DNA of 64,000 nucleotides from CAVTRI01 sp963737075 (lineage in GTDB: Bacteria > Actinomycetota > Acidimicrobiia > Acidimicrobiales > Palsa-688): NCBI GenBank assembly GCA_963737075.1, contig CAVTRI010000001.1, positions 496,001 to 560,000 on the forward strand. Reading direction: 5' to 3'. The position numbers and the translations under genes were made by a program. This document shows, piece by piece, positions 8,231 through 17,793 of the stretch; positions within the stretch are counted from its first letter, which is position 1, and each line of letters starts with the position of its first letter. Below the pieces are notes generated by a model that searched no databases, was not told the DNA's origin, and saw only the letters and a program-made list of their open reading frames with translations.

Positions 8231-9797
8231 CATCGTCATGCCCCAGCTGGGAGAGACCGTCACCGAGGGCACCATCACCCGGTGGCTGAAGCAGGTAGGC
8301 GACCAGGTGGCCGAGGACGAGGTGCTGTTCGAGGTCTCGACGGACAAGGTCGATTCGGAGGTGCCGTCCCCGGCCGCCGGTGTCCTGACGGAGATCCTCG
8401 TGCAGGAGGGCGAAACGGTCGACGTCGGCACCCGCTTGGCGGTGATCGGCGACGCCGCAGCGGCCGCCACCAACGGCGGGGGCGCGGCGCCCGCGGCGGC
8501 TGCTCCCGCACCTGAGAAAGCACCTGAGCCGGCTGCCGCCGAGCCTGCAGCTGCGCCCCCGGACGCGACTCCGCCCGCCGAAGCCCCCGAGCCCACGGCG
8601 GCAGCGGAAGAGCCCGCGGCATCGGACGCGGCGCCGACCGCGCCTCCGCAAGAGCCCGCGGCATCGGACGCGGCGCCGACCGCGGCCCCCCAACAACCCG
8701 CCGCGGAGGAGGCGGCGCAGCCAGCAGCGACCTCGGGCGTGGCCACCGCCTCGGCGGCCGCCCCTGCCGTGCCCGCCGGGGAATCGAAGGTGCTTTCGCC
8801 TGTGGTCCGCCGCCTCATGGCGGAGCACGACCTCGATCCCAACCAGATCACAGGTACCGGTGCCGGCGGGCGTATCACCCGGTCCGATGTCTTGGGGGTC
8901 ATCGACCGCCAGGCAGCCGGCGCGGCAGCCGCGCCGGCTCCCGCCGCCCCGCAGGCTGCCCCCGCCCCGCCCCGCCCCGCCCCGGCCGCGCCTGCTGCGG
9001 CCGCACCTGCCGCGGCACCGCCGGCAGCTGCTCCGGGCGCGCCTCCGTCGCCGGCTCCTGCCGTCGCCGCGGCGCCGACCGGCGAGCATGACGAAATCGT
9101 CCCGTTCACCAACATCCGGCGACGGACGGCGGAGCACATGGTCCGCTCGAAGCACACGTCCGCCCACACGATGGTTGCGGTCGAGGTCGACTACTCCGGC
9201 GTCGAAAAGGTCCGGTCGGCCGAGAAGGCTCGCTTCCGGGAGACGGAAGGTTTCAGCCTCACCTATCTGCCGTTCATCACCCGTGCGGCGGTCGACGTGA
9301 TCGAACGGTTCCCGCATGTCAACAGCTCCGTCGGCGACGACGTGCTCATCGTGCACCACGACGTCAACATCGGCATTGCGGTCGACCTCGATTTCGAAGG
9401 GTTGCTGGTGCCGGTCATTCACGGAGCGGACAGCAAGCGGCTGCGAGCGCTGGCCCGGGAGATCTCCACGTTGGCCAGCAAAGCGCGAAACCGGCGGCTG
9501 ACCATGGATGACATCTCCGGCGGGACGTTCACGATCACCAACGCGGGACCGTTCGGGACGTTGATGACCGTGCCGGTCATCAACCAGCCGCAGGTCGCCA
9601 TCCTGTCCACCGACGGGGTCAAGAAACGACCGGTGGCCGTCGAGCTCCCCGACGGCAGCGACGGCATCGCCGTCCATCCCGTCGGCAACCTGGTGCTCTC
9701 ATGGGACCACCGGGCCTTTGATGGCGCCTACGCGGCGGCGTTCCTCGCCGCCATCAAGGACATCGTCGAGACGCGGGACTGGGCGCCGGAGCTGTGA
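8223..9797 (+). CDS. Dihydrolipoamide acyltransferase (E2) of a 2-oxoacid dehydrogenase complex
   Basis: 524-residue E2 core protein. A single lipoyl domain sits at 1-77, with the lipoyl lysine at 42 in STDKVDSE. A long Ala/Pro-rich linker follows (about 80-195), then the E3-binding domain (LSPVVRRLMAEHDLDP and GTGAGGRITRSDVLGVID), a second Ala/Pro linker, and the catalytic domain ending with the active-site SWDHRAFDG motif. The TTG start at 8223 overlaps the lpd stop by 8 bases and has AAGGGGG upstream. Actinobacterial homologues serve as SucB/DlaT-type E2; whether this one takes succinyl, acetyl or branched acyl groups cannot be told here. E1 genes are absent from the window. Confidence 0.93.
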   Translation: MADIVMPQLGETVTEGTITRWLKQVGDQVAEDEVLFEVSTDKVDSEVPSPAAGVLTEILVQEGETVDVGTRLAVIGDAAAAATNGGGAAPAAAAPAPEKAPEPAAAEPAAAPPDATPPAEAPEPTAAAEEPAASDAAPTAPPQEPAASDAAPTAAPQQPAAEEAAQPAATSGVATASAAAPAVPAGESKVLSPVVRRLMAEHDLDPNQITGTGAGGRITRSDVLGVIDRQAAGAAAAPAPAAPQAAPAPPRPAPAAPAAAAPAAAPPAAAPGAPPSPAPAVAAAPTGEHDEIVPFTNIRRRTAEHMVRSKHTSAHTMVAVEVDYSGVEKVRSAEKARFRETEGFSLTYLPFITRAAVDVIERFPHVNSSVGDDVLIVHHDVNIGIAVDLDFEGLLVPVIHGADSKRLRALAREISTLASKARNRRLTMDDISGGTFTITNAGPFGTLMTVPVINQPQVAILSTDGVKKRPVAVELPDGSDGIAVHPVGNLVLSWDHRAFDGAYAAAFLAAIKDIVETRDWAPEL

Positions 9798-10137
9798 AGC
9801 GAAGCTGCACACGTCGACGGCGCGAGCGCCAGCGAGCCCGGCGATCATGGGTGTGGGGCGAAGCCCCACGGAGGACACTGTGAAGCGAAGCTGCACACGT
9901 CGACGGCGCGAGCGCCAGCGAGCCCGGCGATCATGGGTGTGGGGCGAAGCCTCACGGAGGACACTGTGAAGCGAAGCTGCACACGTCGACGGCGCGAGCG
10001 CCAGCGAGCCCGGCGATCATGGGTGTGGGGCGAAGCCTCACGGAGGACACTGTGAAGCGAAGCTGCACACGTCGACGGCGCGAGCGCCAGCGAGCCCGGC
10101 GATCATGGGTGTGGGGCGAAGCCCCACGGAGGACACT
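9794..10137 (+). repeat. Four tandem copies of an 86-bp unit carrying a ribosome-binding site
   Basis: Units begin at 9794, 9880, 9966 and 10052 with GTGAAGCGAAGCTGC; a fifth partial start at 10138 (GTGAAGCGA) is the lipBA start codon. Copies are almost identical; the main difference is GCCCCAC versus GCCTCAC. Each unit contains two hairpins, GGCGC-GA-GCGCC and GTGGGGC-GAA-GCCCCAC, and the CCC/CCT change keeps the second pairable through G-U. Each unit ends CGGAGGACACT next to GTG, so a ribosome-binding site and start codon are copied four extra times. 86 is not a multiple of three, so no long repeat protein results. The first copy also supplies the stop codon of the E2 gene. Confidence 0.97.
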
Positions 10138-11859
10138 GTGAAGCGAGACGTGCTTCGGGCTCGCTGGCTGGGCCGCGTGCGCTACCGGGACGGTCACGCC
10201 CTTCAGAAGGGGCTCTGGCGCGAGGGTGGCGACGACTGGCTGCTGTTGCTCGAGCATCCGCACGTGTACACGCTGGGAGTGCGGGCAAAGCCGGAGCACC
10301 TGCTGGTCGAGCCGAGCACCGTCGGCGCCGAGCTGGTCCGGGCTGATCGAGGCGGCGACGTCACTTACCACGGGCCCGGCCAGCTGGTCGGGTACCCGAT
10401 CCTCGACGTGCCGTCAGGGCCGGGCGCCGTCCCGCGGTACGTCCATGTCGTCGAGCAGCTGGTCATCGACGCCCTGGCCGACGTGGGCCTGCCCGGCGCG
10501 TCGCGGCTGGACGGTTACCCCGGGGTGTGGATCGCTGCCGACGGGTCAGCGCCCCGGAAGGTCGCGGCCATCGGCGTCCGGATCTCGAAGGGTCGGTCGA
10601 TGCACGGTTTTGCCCTCAACGTGGCGCCCGCCATGGGCTACTTCGGACACATCGTGCCGTGCGGGATCGCCGACAAACCGGTGACCTCGCTGGCGGCTGA
10701 GGGCATCGAGGTCCCGATGCGGGAGATGGTCGACGCCATCATCGACCGTGCGCAGCGCGGGTGGGGCTATCAGCACGTCGACCGCCAGGACGTGGCGTGG
10801 AGAGTGGCGACCGCCGACCTGGCGCCGTTTACGCGGGGTGAAGGCCCGGGCGTCAAGGTGAGCCCCGCAGCCTCCGGGGCGAGCGCGCCGGGGTTTCGCG
10901 CCCGTTCCGAACCGGTCCGCCTGCTCGGCCGGCTGGCTCAGGCCGGCGTGGATCCCGGAGCCGGTCTTCCGGTCGCCACACGAAAGCCAGACTGGTTGAG
11001 GGTGCAGGCTCGTATGGGCGCCGAGTACCGCGAGCTGCGCAAGACCATGCGGTCGCTGGACCTGGTCACCGTCTGCGAAGAAGCTGGATGCCCCAACATC
11101 TTCGAGTGCTGGGCGGACGGGACCGCGACGTTCATGATCAACGGCGACCGCTGCACCCGGGCTTGCGGCTTCTGCCTCGTAGAAACCCGCAAACCGGTGG
11201 CCGCCGACCCGGACGAGCCGTCGCACGTGGCCGAGGCCGTTGCCCACCTCGGACTGTCGTACGCGGTGGTGACGACCGTCGCACGCGATGACCTGGCCGA
11301 CGACGGGGCGGGGGCGTTCGCGGCAACCATCGCCGCCATTCGCGCCCGTAGACCGGGCACCCAGGTCGAAGTCCTCATCTCCGACTGCCGCGGGAACCCG
11401 GAGTCGCTCGAGAAGATCTTCGCTGCCCGGCCGGACGTGCTCAACCACAATGTCGAGACCGTGCCCCGGCTGCAGCGGGCGGTGCGGCCCTCGGCGTCCT
11501 ACGCCCGCAGCCTCGCCGTGCTGGCGCGGGCCAAGGTGGCGGGGCTAACCACGAAGTCCGGGCTCATCGTCGGCATGGGCGAGACGACGGACGAGGTGCT
11601 GGCCACCCTCGCCGATCTGCACGGCATCGGCGTCGATATCGTCACCATCGGCCAATACCTCCGGCCGACGACGCACCACCTGCCCGTGGCCCGGTGGTGG
11701 GAGCCGGAGGAGTTCGCCCGGCTGAAGGCCGCCGGGGAAGCCATGGGCATACCCCATGTCGAGGCATCGCCGCTCACCCGGTCCAGCTACCACGCTAAGC
11801 ACGCAGCCGATGCGGTTCCGGTGGCATCGACGCCGTCTGTCTCGGAGTCGTTCTCGTGA
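10138..11859 (+). CDS. lipB-lipA: LipB-LipA fusion: octanoyltransferase joined to lipoyl synthase
   Basis: 573-residue two-domain enzyme covering both steps of de novo lipoate assembly. Residues about 1-230 are LipB: RGGDVTYHGPGQLVGYPILD (71-90), catalytic Lys141 in RKVAAIGVRIS and catalytic Cys175 in IVPCGIADK. Residues about 280-560 are LipA: auxiliary cluster Cys313, 318 and 324, radical SAM motif CTRACGFC (339-346), and the C-terminal RSSYH serine. A linker rich in Ala/Gly/Ser joins them with no stop or restart. GTG 10138 has GGAGG six bases upstream and is preferred over ATG 10105 within the repeat. The neighbouring lpd and E2 are the expected users of lipoate. Separate lipB and lipA genes are the usual state. 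Confidence 0.95.
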   Translation: MKRDVLRARWLGRVRYRDGHALQKGLWREGGDDWLLLLEHPHVYTLGVRAKPEHLLVEPSTVGAELVRADRGGDVTYHGPGQLVGYPILDVPSGPGAVPRYVHVVEQLVIDALADVGLPGASRLDGYPGVWIAADGSAPRKVAAIGVRISKGRSMHGFALNVAPAMGYFGHIVPCGIADKPVTSLAAEGIEVPMREMVDAIIDRAQRGWGYQHVDRQDVAWRVATADLAPFTRGEGPGVKVSPAASGASAPGFRARSEPVRLLGRLAQAGVDPGAGLPVATRKPDWLRVQARMGAEYRELRKTMRSLDLVTVCEEAGCPNIFECWADGTATFMINGDRCTRACGFCLVETRKPVAADPDEPSHVAEAVAHLGLSYAVVTTVARDDLADDGAGAFAATIAAIRARRPGTQVEVLISDCRGNPESLEKIFAARPDVLNHNVETVPRLQRAVRPSASYARSLAVLARAKVAGLTTKSGLIVGMGETTDEVLATLADLHGIGVDIVTIGQYLRPTTHHLPVARWWEPEEFARLKAAGEAMGIPHVEASPLTRSSYHAKHAADAVPVASTPSVSESFS

Positions 11860-12953
11860 GCGCCGCGCGGCTGGCTCGCATGGACCGAGTCCGCAAGGCC
11901 ATGACCGACGCAGGCGTGGACGCCCTGCTGCTGTCGCTCGGTGCCGATCTGCCATGGCTGACGGGATACGAGGCGATGCCGCTCGAGCGCCTCACGATGC
12001 TGGTCTTCCCGTCCGATGGCGACGCGACGCTCGTGGTGCCCCGCCTCGAAGCGCCCCGCGTGGCGGCGGACGGCAGCTTCACGGTGCGCCCGTGGGCGGA
12101 GCGGGAGTCGCCTGTCGACGTCGTCGCCGGACTGGTTGGTTCGCGCACCCGGCTCGCCATCTCTGACCGCACCTGGGCGACTTTCCTCCTTCGTCTGCAA
12201 CGGGCGCTGCCGGATGTGGCATGGTTCGTGTCGTCGGCGATCACGGGGCCGCTGCGGTCGGTGAAGGACGACGCCGAGGTAGAGGCGCTCGCCGTCGCGT
12301 CAGCAGCTGCGGACCGGGTCGCGGCGCAACTGCTCGCCGGCGACATCCCGCTGGTCGGGCGCACGGAGCGGGACGTTTCGGACGACATCAGCCGCCGGCT
12401 GATCGCCGAGGGTCACCAACGAGTCAACTTCGCGATCGTCGGCAGCGGGCCCAACTCCGCCAGCCCGCACCACGACGCCGGCAACCGCGCTATCGAGGCG
12501 GGCGATCCGGTGGTATGCGACTTCGGCGGCGCCCTGGACGGTTACTGTTCGGATATCACCCGCACGGTGTGCGCCGGCCATGTCCCCGACGAGTTCGCGG
12601 ACCTGTACGCCGTGTTGGAGGACGCTCAGGCGGCGGCCGTATCGGCGGCGAAGGTGGGGACGTCGTGCGAGGAGGTCGACGCGACGGCTCGACGACGCAT
12701 CGCCGCCGCCGGTTACGGTGATGCGTTCATCCACCGCACCGGGCACGGGATCGGTCTCGAGGAGCATGAAGATCCTTACATCGTGGCCGGCAACACCCTG
12801 GCCCTCGAGCCTGGTCACGCCTTCTCGGTCGAGCCCGGCATATACCTCGACGGCCGTTTCGGTGCCCGCATCGAGGACATCGTCGTGGCGACCGCGGCCG
12901 GTCCGCGTGCTCTGAACACCGTGAGCCACGACCTGACGGTCGTCGACGCCTGA
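11856..12953 (+). CDS. M24-family Xaa-Pro peptidase
   Basis: 365-residue metallopeptidase of the aminopeptidase P/prolidase group. A creatinase-type N-terminal domain (1-130) precedes a pita-bread catalytic domain. Metal ligands are visible in order: VCDFGGALDGYCSDITRT (two Asp), HRTGHGIGLEEHE (His), VEPGIY (Glu) and ARIEDIVV (Glu). The GTG start overlaps the lipBA stop (GTGA). The family removes an N-terminal residue before proline or splits X-Pro dipeptides in the cytoplasm. No functional link to lipoate is evident beyond co-transcription. Confidence 0.92.
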   Translation: MSAARLARMDRVRKAMTDAGVDALLLSLGADLPWLTGYEAMPLERLTMLVFPSDGDATLVVPRLEAPRVAADGSFTVRPWAERESPVDVVAGLVGSRTRLAISDRTWATFLLRLQRALPDVAWFVSSAITGPLRSVKDDAEVEALAVASAAADRVAAQLLAGDIPLVGRTERDVSDDISRRLIAEGHQRVNFAIVGSGPNSASPHHDAGNRAIEAGDPVVCDFGGALDGYCSDITRTVCAGHVPDEFADLYAVLEDAQAAAVSAAKVGTSCEEVDATARRRIAAAGYGDAFIHRTGHGIGLEEHEDPYIVAGNTLALEPGHAFSVEPGIYLDGRFGARIEDIVVATAAGPRALNTVSHDLTVVDA

Positions 12954-13036
12954 CGACGCCTCAGTCCTGATCGAGCCCGATTGATCGGTGGGGGTGGCGT
13001 GTAACCTCTCGGCTAATCGGCTGGGAAGGAGGTGTT

Positions 13037-14773
13037 ATGTCACCGGAGCCTTCAGAGCTACGCAGTCAACGTCTGCGTTGGGTCAACCACCAGGGTGACG
13101 CCCTTCGTTTGGGGATGAACTGGACGGAGGAGGATCTGGCCAAGCCACAGGTGCTCGTGGAGAGCGCTCACGGAATGGGCCACCCTGGAACATTCCATTT
13201 CGGGGGGCTGATCGAGGAGGTCAGCAACGGGGTGTTCGAGGCGGGCGGCAAGCCGGCGGCGTTCACCGTGAGCGACATCTGTGACGGCGTGGTGCAGGCC
13301 ACCGACGGGATGAGCTATTCACTCGTGTCGCGGGACATCATGGCCGCGATGGTGGAGATCCACGCGCTCGGCCATCCCCATGACGGTATGGTGACGATCT
13401 CCGGAAACGACAAGTCGGTGCCGGCCCATCTGATGGCTATCGCCCGCTGCGACCTGCCGGCGATCCACTTGCCGGGAGGGACACAGCTCAACGCCCCCGA
13501 CTACGTGACTTCCAACAAGATGTGGCCGATGGGCGCCGCGGTCGAGCGCGGTGAGATCCCGCGGGAAGATCTGGAGTTGGCCCAGCATGGCGCCTGCCCG
13601 ACGTGTGGAGCCTGCCAGTTCATGGGGAGCGCCTCCACCGGCCAGGTCCTGGCCGAGGCCCTGGGCCTCGCGCTGCCCGGCTCGGCGTTGACGCCGGAAC
13701 CGTTGACGAAGCTGCTGCGTTACGCGAGGGCCACTGGAAAGCAGGCGGTGCGGCTGATCGAGGAACATCTCACTCCGCGCCGCATTTTGACCCACGACGC
13801 GTTCGAGAACGCCATCACGTTGCACGCCGCCATTGGAGGGTCGACCAACGCCCTGATCCACGTGCCCGCCATCGCCGCTGAGGCCGGGATCGGGATCACG
13901 ATCGATGACTTCGATCGGATTCACCGGCGGGTACCCGTGCTGGCCAACGTCAAAACCACCGGCAAGTACCCGGTGGAGTACTTCTGGTACGCGGGTGGCG
14001 TCCCGGCCGTGATGCTGGAGTTGCGCGACCTGCTCCATCTCGACTGCATGACCGTCACCGGCAAGACCCTGGGGGAGAACCTGGACGACATCGAGCGGAG
14101 CCGGTTCTTCGGGGAGCGCCTCGGGTACCTCAACAACCTGAAGATCTCCAAGGAGGAGATCGTCCGGCCCCGCGCCGACCCGTTCGGCACGGACGGCGGG
14201 GTGGCGGTGCTGAGGGGCAATCTGGCTCCGGCCGGCGCCATGATCAAGTCGTTTTCCGTGCCGCACGAGATGCACGAGCATGTCGGGCGGGCCCGTGTGT
14301 TCGACTTCGAGGACACGGCGGTCGACGCTCTGCTGAAACGGCAGATCACCCCCGGGGATGTGGTGGTGATCCGCTACGAAGGGCCGAGGGCCAACGGGAT
14401 GCCGGAGATGTATTACGCGTCGACCATCATCTCGTCCGACCTCACACTGAACGTCACCACCGCCCTGGTCACCGACGGCCGATACTCGGGGGCGATGCGG
14501 GGACCGTGTGTCGGCCACGTGGCCCCCGAGGCCCTCGACGGTGGCCCGATCGCCCTGGTGGAGGAGAACGATCTGATTGAGATCAACATCCCGGAGCGGC
14601 GTCTGGCCATCGTGGGCATGAACGGCGAGAAAGTATCGGAAGCTGAGGTGGACGCCGTGCTGGAGCAGCGTCGCCGCCAGTGGGTACCCCCTCCGCCGCG
14701 TCACGGCTCCGGCATCTTGTCTTTGTACGAGCGGGTCGCCCGCACCGCCTCTGAAGGGGCCGCCATCACATGA
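13037..14773 (+). CDS. IlvD/Edd-family sugar-acid dehydratase
   Basis: 578-residue Fe-S dehydratase. Characteristic segments are VSDICDGVVQATDGMSYSL, HGACPTCGACQFMGSASTG (cluster cysteines), HAAIGGSTNALIH and VTDGRYSGAMRGPCVGHVAP. AAGGAGGTG lies just upstream of ATG 13037. The family includes dihydroxyacid dehydratase and the aldonate dehydratases that yield 2-keto-3-deoxy sugar acids. The downstream PfkB kinase and KDPG-type aldolase favour an aldonate such as gluconate or galactonate as substrate rather than branched-chain amino acid synthesis. It is the first gene of a five-gene run with overlapping or nearly abutting ends. Confidence 0.88.
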   Translation: MSPEPSELRSQRLRWVNHQGDALRLGMNWTEEDLAKPQVLVESAHGMGHPGTFHFGGLIEEVSNGVFEAGGKPAAFTVSDICDGVVQATDGMSYSLVSRDIMAAMVEIHALGHPHDGMVTISGNDKSVPAHLMAIARCDLPAIHLPGGTQLNAPDYVTSNKMWPMGAAVERGEIPREDLELAQHGACPTCGACQFMGSASTGQVLAEALGLALPGSALTPEPLTKLLRYARATGKQAVRLIEEHLTPRRILTHDAFENAITLHAAIGGSTNALIHVPAIAAEAGIGITIDDFDRIHRRVPVLANVKTTGKYPVEYFWYAGGVPAVMLELRDLLHLDCMTVTGKTLGENLDDIERSRFFGERLGYLNNLKISKEEIVRPRADPFGTDGGVAVLRGNLAPAGAMIKSFSVPHEMHEHVGRARVFDFEDTAVDALLKRQITPGDVVVIRYEGPRANGMPEMYYASTIISSDLTLNVTTALVTDGRYSGAMRGPCVGHVAPEALDGGPIALVEENDLIEINIPERRLAIVGMNGEKVSEAEVDAVLEQRRRQWVPPPPRHGSGILSLYERVARTASEGAAIT

Positions 14774-15783
14774 GCTCCGACCACCGCGACACCGAAGGCG
14801 AGACGAACAACACCGTGGTGGTCGTCGCGGACTACGACTACGGCGATGTTGACATTGAGCGGGCGATCATCGAGAGGGCGGGGTTCGAACTGATCGCCGC
14901 CCAGTGCAAGACCGAAGACGACGTCATCGCCGTGGCCCGAGACGCCTATGCGGTGCTTGCCCAGTACGCGACCGTGGGCGCGAGGGCGATCGACTCGTTC
15001 ACGCACTGCCGGGTGATCGCCCGCTACGGCACCGGCGTGGACATCGTCGACGTGGATGCTGCGACCCGCCGAGGGATACTCGTGACCAACGTCCCCAACG
15101 ACTGGTGCCAGGACGAAGTGGCCGACCACGCGGTCGCCCTCCTCCTCGCAGAGGCCCGCAAGCTGCGCAGCTACGACCAGCAAACGCGCGCTGGCGTGTG
15201 GCGCTGGCAGTCCGGGCAGCCCGTCTACCGTTTACGAGGCCGGATCATGGGCCTGCTGTCGTTTGGGGCCATCGCCCAGGCGATCGCGCGGCGGGCCTCG
15301 GGGTTCGGCATCACCGCGATCGCCCACGACCCCTTCATGGACCGGGCGGCGATAGAGGCGCACGGTGTGGAGCCGGTGTCGTTCGATCAGCTGCTGGAGC
15401 GGTCCGACTATCTCGTCATCCAGGCACCGTTGACCTCGTCGACCCACAACCTGTTCGACGAGACCCAGCTGCGCCGGCTGAAACCGACGGCCATCCTGAT
15501 CAATACCGCGCGCGGTCCGATCGTCAACGACCACGCCCTCTACCGGGCGCTGAAGGAAGGCTGGATAGCTGGCGCCGGCCTGGACGACATCGCCGAGGAG
15601 CCGGCCAAACAGCGGGACTGGCGACCCACGAACCCGCTCTTCTCGCTGGACAATGTGATCATCACTCCGCACGCCGCTTATTACTCTGAAGAGTCGATCC
15701 GAACCGTGCGCCAGTTCGCCGCCGAGGAGGTGGTACGCGTGCTGAGCGGTCAGCCAGCCCTCTCGCCCGTGAACAAGCTATGA
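14770..15783 (+). CDS. D-isomer-specific 2-hydroxyacid dehydrogenase, CtBP-like
   Basis: 337-residue NAD-dependent dehydrogenase. It shows RVIARYGTGVDIVDVDAA, NVPNDWCQDEVADHA, a Rossmann loop around GLLSFGAIAQAIARR, catalytic Arg in NTARGPIVN, Glu in IAEEPA and His in ITPHAAYYSEES. ATG 14770 overlaps the dehydratase stop (ATGA). In a sugar-acid operon it probably interconverts a 2-keto acid and its hydroxyacid or oxidises the entry substrate; direction and substrate are not readable from sequence. Confidence 0.9.
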   Translation: MSSDHRDTEGETNNTVVVVADYDYGDVDIERAIIERAGFELIAAQCKTEDDVIAVARDAYAVLAQYATVGARAIDSFTHCRVIARYGTGVDIVDVDAATRRGILVTNVPNDWCQDEVADHAVALLLAEARKLRSYDQQTRAGVWRWQSGQPVYRLRGRIMGLLSFGAIAQAIARRASGFGITAIAHDPFMDRAAIEAHGVEPVSFDQLLERSDYLVIQAPLTSSTHNLFDETQLRRLKPTAILINTARGPIVNDHALYRALKEGWIAGAGLDDIAEEPAKQRDWRPTNPLFSLDNVIITPHAAYYSEESIRTVRQFAAEEVVRVLSGQPALSPVNKL

Positions 15784-17777
15784 GCCCGGATGACTGGCGG
15801 ATTGGGGCAAGCTTTGTGACCGATCAGCTGGCCGAAACCTCCCGCTGGTCGCAATCAACCATTGGTGCAAGCCCATTTCCCTTCATAGAAGACTACGGGT
15901 TTATCTCCGACTGCGAGGTATGTGCCCTCATCGCGCCCAGCGGCAACGTGGAATGGATGTGCTTGCCTCGCATGGACGGGCCGAGCCTCTTCGCTGCCGT
16001 CCTGGACCGCGACGCCGGGCAGTTTCGTCTCGGTCCGGCGGATGTCGCGGTGCCGGCCGGTCGACGGTACCTGCCGGGGACGATGATCCTGGAGACCACG
16101 TGGGACACGCCGACGGGCTGGGCGGTCGTCCGCGACGTCCTTCTGGTCGGGCCGTGGCGGCACCAGGTGACCCGGTCGGGTACCCACCGGCGGGTGCCGG
16201 CCGATCACGACGCCGAGAAGGTGTTGCTCCGAACCGTGCGCTGCCTGAGCGGTTCCATCGATTTCCTGTTGGAGTGCGAGCCGGCATTCGACTACGGCCG
16301 GCGCCGGGGAGTGTGGCGGCACACCGGGGAGGGGTACGGGCGTGCCGAGGCCAGCGCCGGAGACGATCAGCCGGCGGTTCGGCTCACCACCGATCTCAAT
16401 CTGGGCTTCGAAGGGCCGCGGGCGATTGCGAGGCGGCGGTTGCGAGCCGGCGACGAAGTGTTCTGCGCCCTGTCCTGGGGAGATGCCTCCCCCCCGGAGA
16501 CCTTCGCCGCCGCCCATGAGCGGCTGTCTCGTACCGGGGACTTCTGGCACGAGTGGATCAGTCGCGGCAATTTCCCCGATCATCCGTGGCGTGGCTATCT
16601 GCAACGCTCCGCGTTGACCCTGAAGGGGTTGATATACCATCCAACCGGGGCGCTGCTGGCAGCGGCCACGTCGTCGCTGCCCGAGACGCCCGGCGGTGAA
16701 CGCAACTACGACTATCGGTACACCTGGCTGCGGGATTCGACGTTCATGCTGTGGGGCCTGTCGACCCTGGGATTGGATCGGGAAGCCAACGACTTCTTCT
16801 ACTTCATCACCGACCTCGCCGAAGAAGCGACCGACCTGCAGATCATGTACGGCATCGGCGGCGAGCGCGAGCTGACCGAGTACACGCTGGACCATCTGTC
16901 TGGCTACGAAGGCGCCCGACCAGTGCGCATCGGCAATGGCGCCTGGGATCAGCGTCAGCACGACGTGTGGGGTGTGCTTCTCGACTCCGTCTACCTGCAC
17001 ACCAAGACGCGGGACCGCCTTGACGAGCGTCGATGGCCAATGGTGGTCCGCCAGGTCGACGCCGCGATAAGTCACTGGCGGGATCCCGACCAGGGACTTT
17101 GGGAGGTGCGAGGTCCGCCCCAGCACTTCACCGCGTCCAAGGTGATGTGCTGGGTGGCGGCCGACCGAGGCGTCAAGCTGGCGGAGCTGCGCGGCGATCT
17201 CGGCAACGCCTCTCGATGGCGGAAAGCCGCCGACGAGATGCACGCCGATATCTGCACGAACGGGATCGACGGGCGTGGAGTGTTCCGCCAGCATTACGAA
17301 ACCGATGCGCTCGACGCGTCAGTGCTGCTGATACCGCTGCTCGGGTTTCTCCCGCCTGACGACCCGAGGGTGCGCGCGACGGTGCTGGCCATCGCCGACG
17401 AGCTCACCGAGGACGAGCTGGTGTTGCGCTACCGGGTCGAGGAAACCGACGACGGGTTCACCGGGGAGGAAGGCACGTTCACGATCTGCTCGTTCTGGCT
17501 AGTCTCCGCGCTGGTCGAGATCGGCGAAGTGGCGCGGGCCAGGGCGTTGTGCGGCAAGCTGCTGTCCTTTGCCAGCCCGCTGCTTCTCTACGCCGAGGAG
17601 ATCGATGCTCACAGCGGGCGGCACCTGGGCAACTTCCCGCAAGCGTTCTCCCATCTGGCGCTCATCAACGCGGTCATGCACCTGATCCGGGCCGACGAGC
17701 AAATGAGCCGGGACACCAGGCTGTCGGCCGGGTTCCAACTCACCGTGGGTGAGGAACTGTCCGGGGACCCGGCGTAG
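15780..17777 (+). CDS. GH15 family glycoside hydrolase (glucoamylase/trehalase-like)
   Basis: 665-residue inverting glycosidase without a signal peptide, so cytoplasmic. The N-terminal beta domain has FISDCEVCALIAPSGNVEW and LPRMDGPSLFAAVLD. The (alpha/alpha)6 barrel has NYDYRYTWLRDSTFMLWGL, an acid Glu region and EEGTFTICSFWLVSALVE, then NFPQAFSHLALINAV near the end. Actinobacterial members include alpha,alpha-trehalases and glucoamylase-like enzymes. ATG 15780 overlaps the dehydrogenase stop. In this operon it may release glucose that feeds the oxidative branch (inference). A second, damaged paralogue lies at 53626-55398. Confidence 0.92.
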   Translation: MSPDDWRIGASFVTDQLAETSRWSQSTIGASPFPFIEDYGFISDCEVCALIAPSGNVEWMCLPRMDGPSLFAAVLDRDAGQFRLGPADVAVPAGRRYLPGTMILETTWDTPTGWAVVRDVLLVGPWRHQVTRSGTHRRVPADHDAEKVLLRTVRCLSGSIDFLLECEPAFDYGRRRGVWRHTGEGYGRAEASAGDDQPAVRLTTDLNLGFEGPRAIARRRLRAGDEVFCALSWGDASPPETFAAAHERLSRTGDFWHEWISRGNFPDHPWRGYLQRSALTLKGLIYHPTGALLAAATSSLPETPGGERNYDYRYTWLRDSTFMLWGLSTLGLDREANDFFYFITDLAEEATDLQIMYGIGGERELTEYTLDHLSGYEGARPVRIGNGAWDQRQHDVWGVLLDSVYLHTKTRDRLDERRWPMVVRQVDAAISHWRDPDQGLWEVRGPPQHFTASKVMCWVAADRGVKLAELRGDLGNASRWRKAADEMHADICTNGIDGRGVFRQHYETDALDASVLLIPLLGFLPPDDPRVRATVLAIADELTEDELVLRYRVEETDDGFTGEEGTFTICSFWLVSALVEIGEVARARALCGKLLSFASPLLLYAEEIDAHSGRHLGNFPQAFSHLALINAVMHLIRADEQMSRDTRLSAGFQLTVGEELSGDPA

Positions 17778-17793
17778 CGCCATACCTCACACG

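Noticed and set aside
9794..10137. Possible CRISPR array
   Set aside because: The 86-bp units abut directly with no unique spacers and contain a start codon and hairpins; this is a tandem duplication.
10105..10137. ATG 10105 as the lipBA start
   Set aside because: It lies inside the last repeat; GTG 10138 has a well-placed GGAGG and matches the LipB N-terminus.
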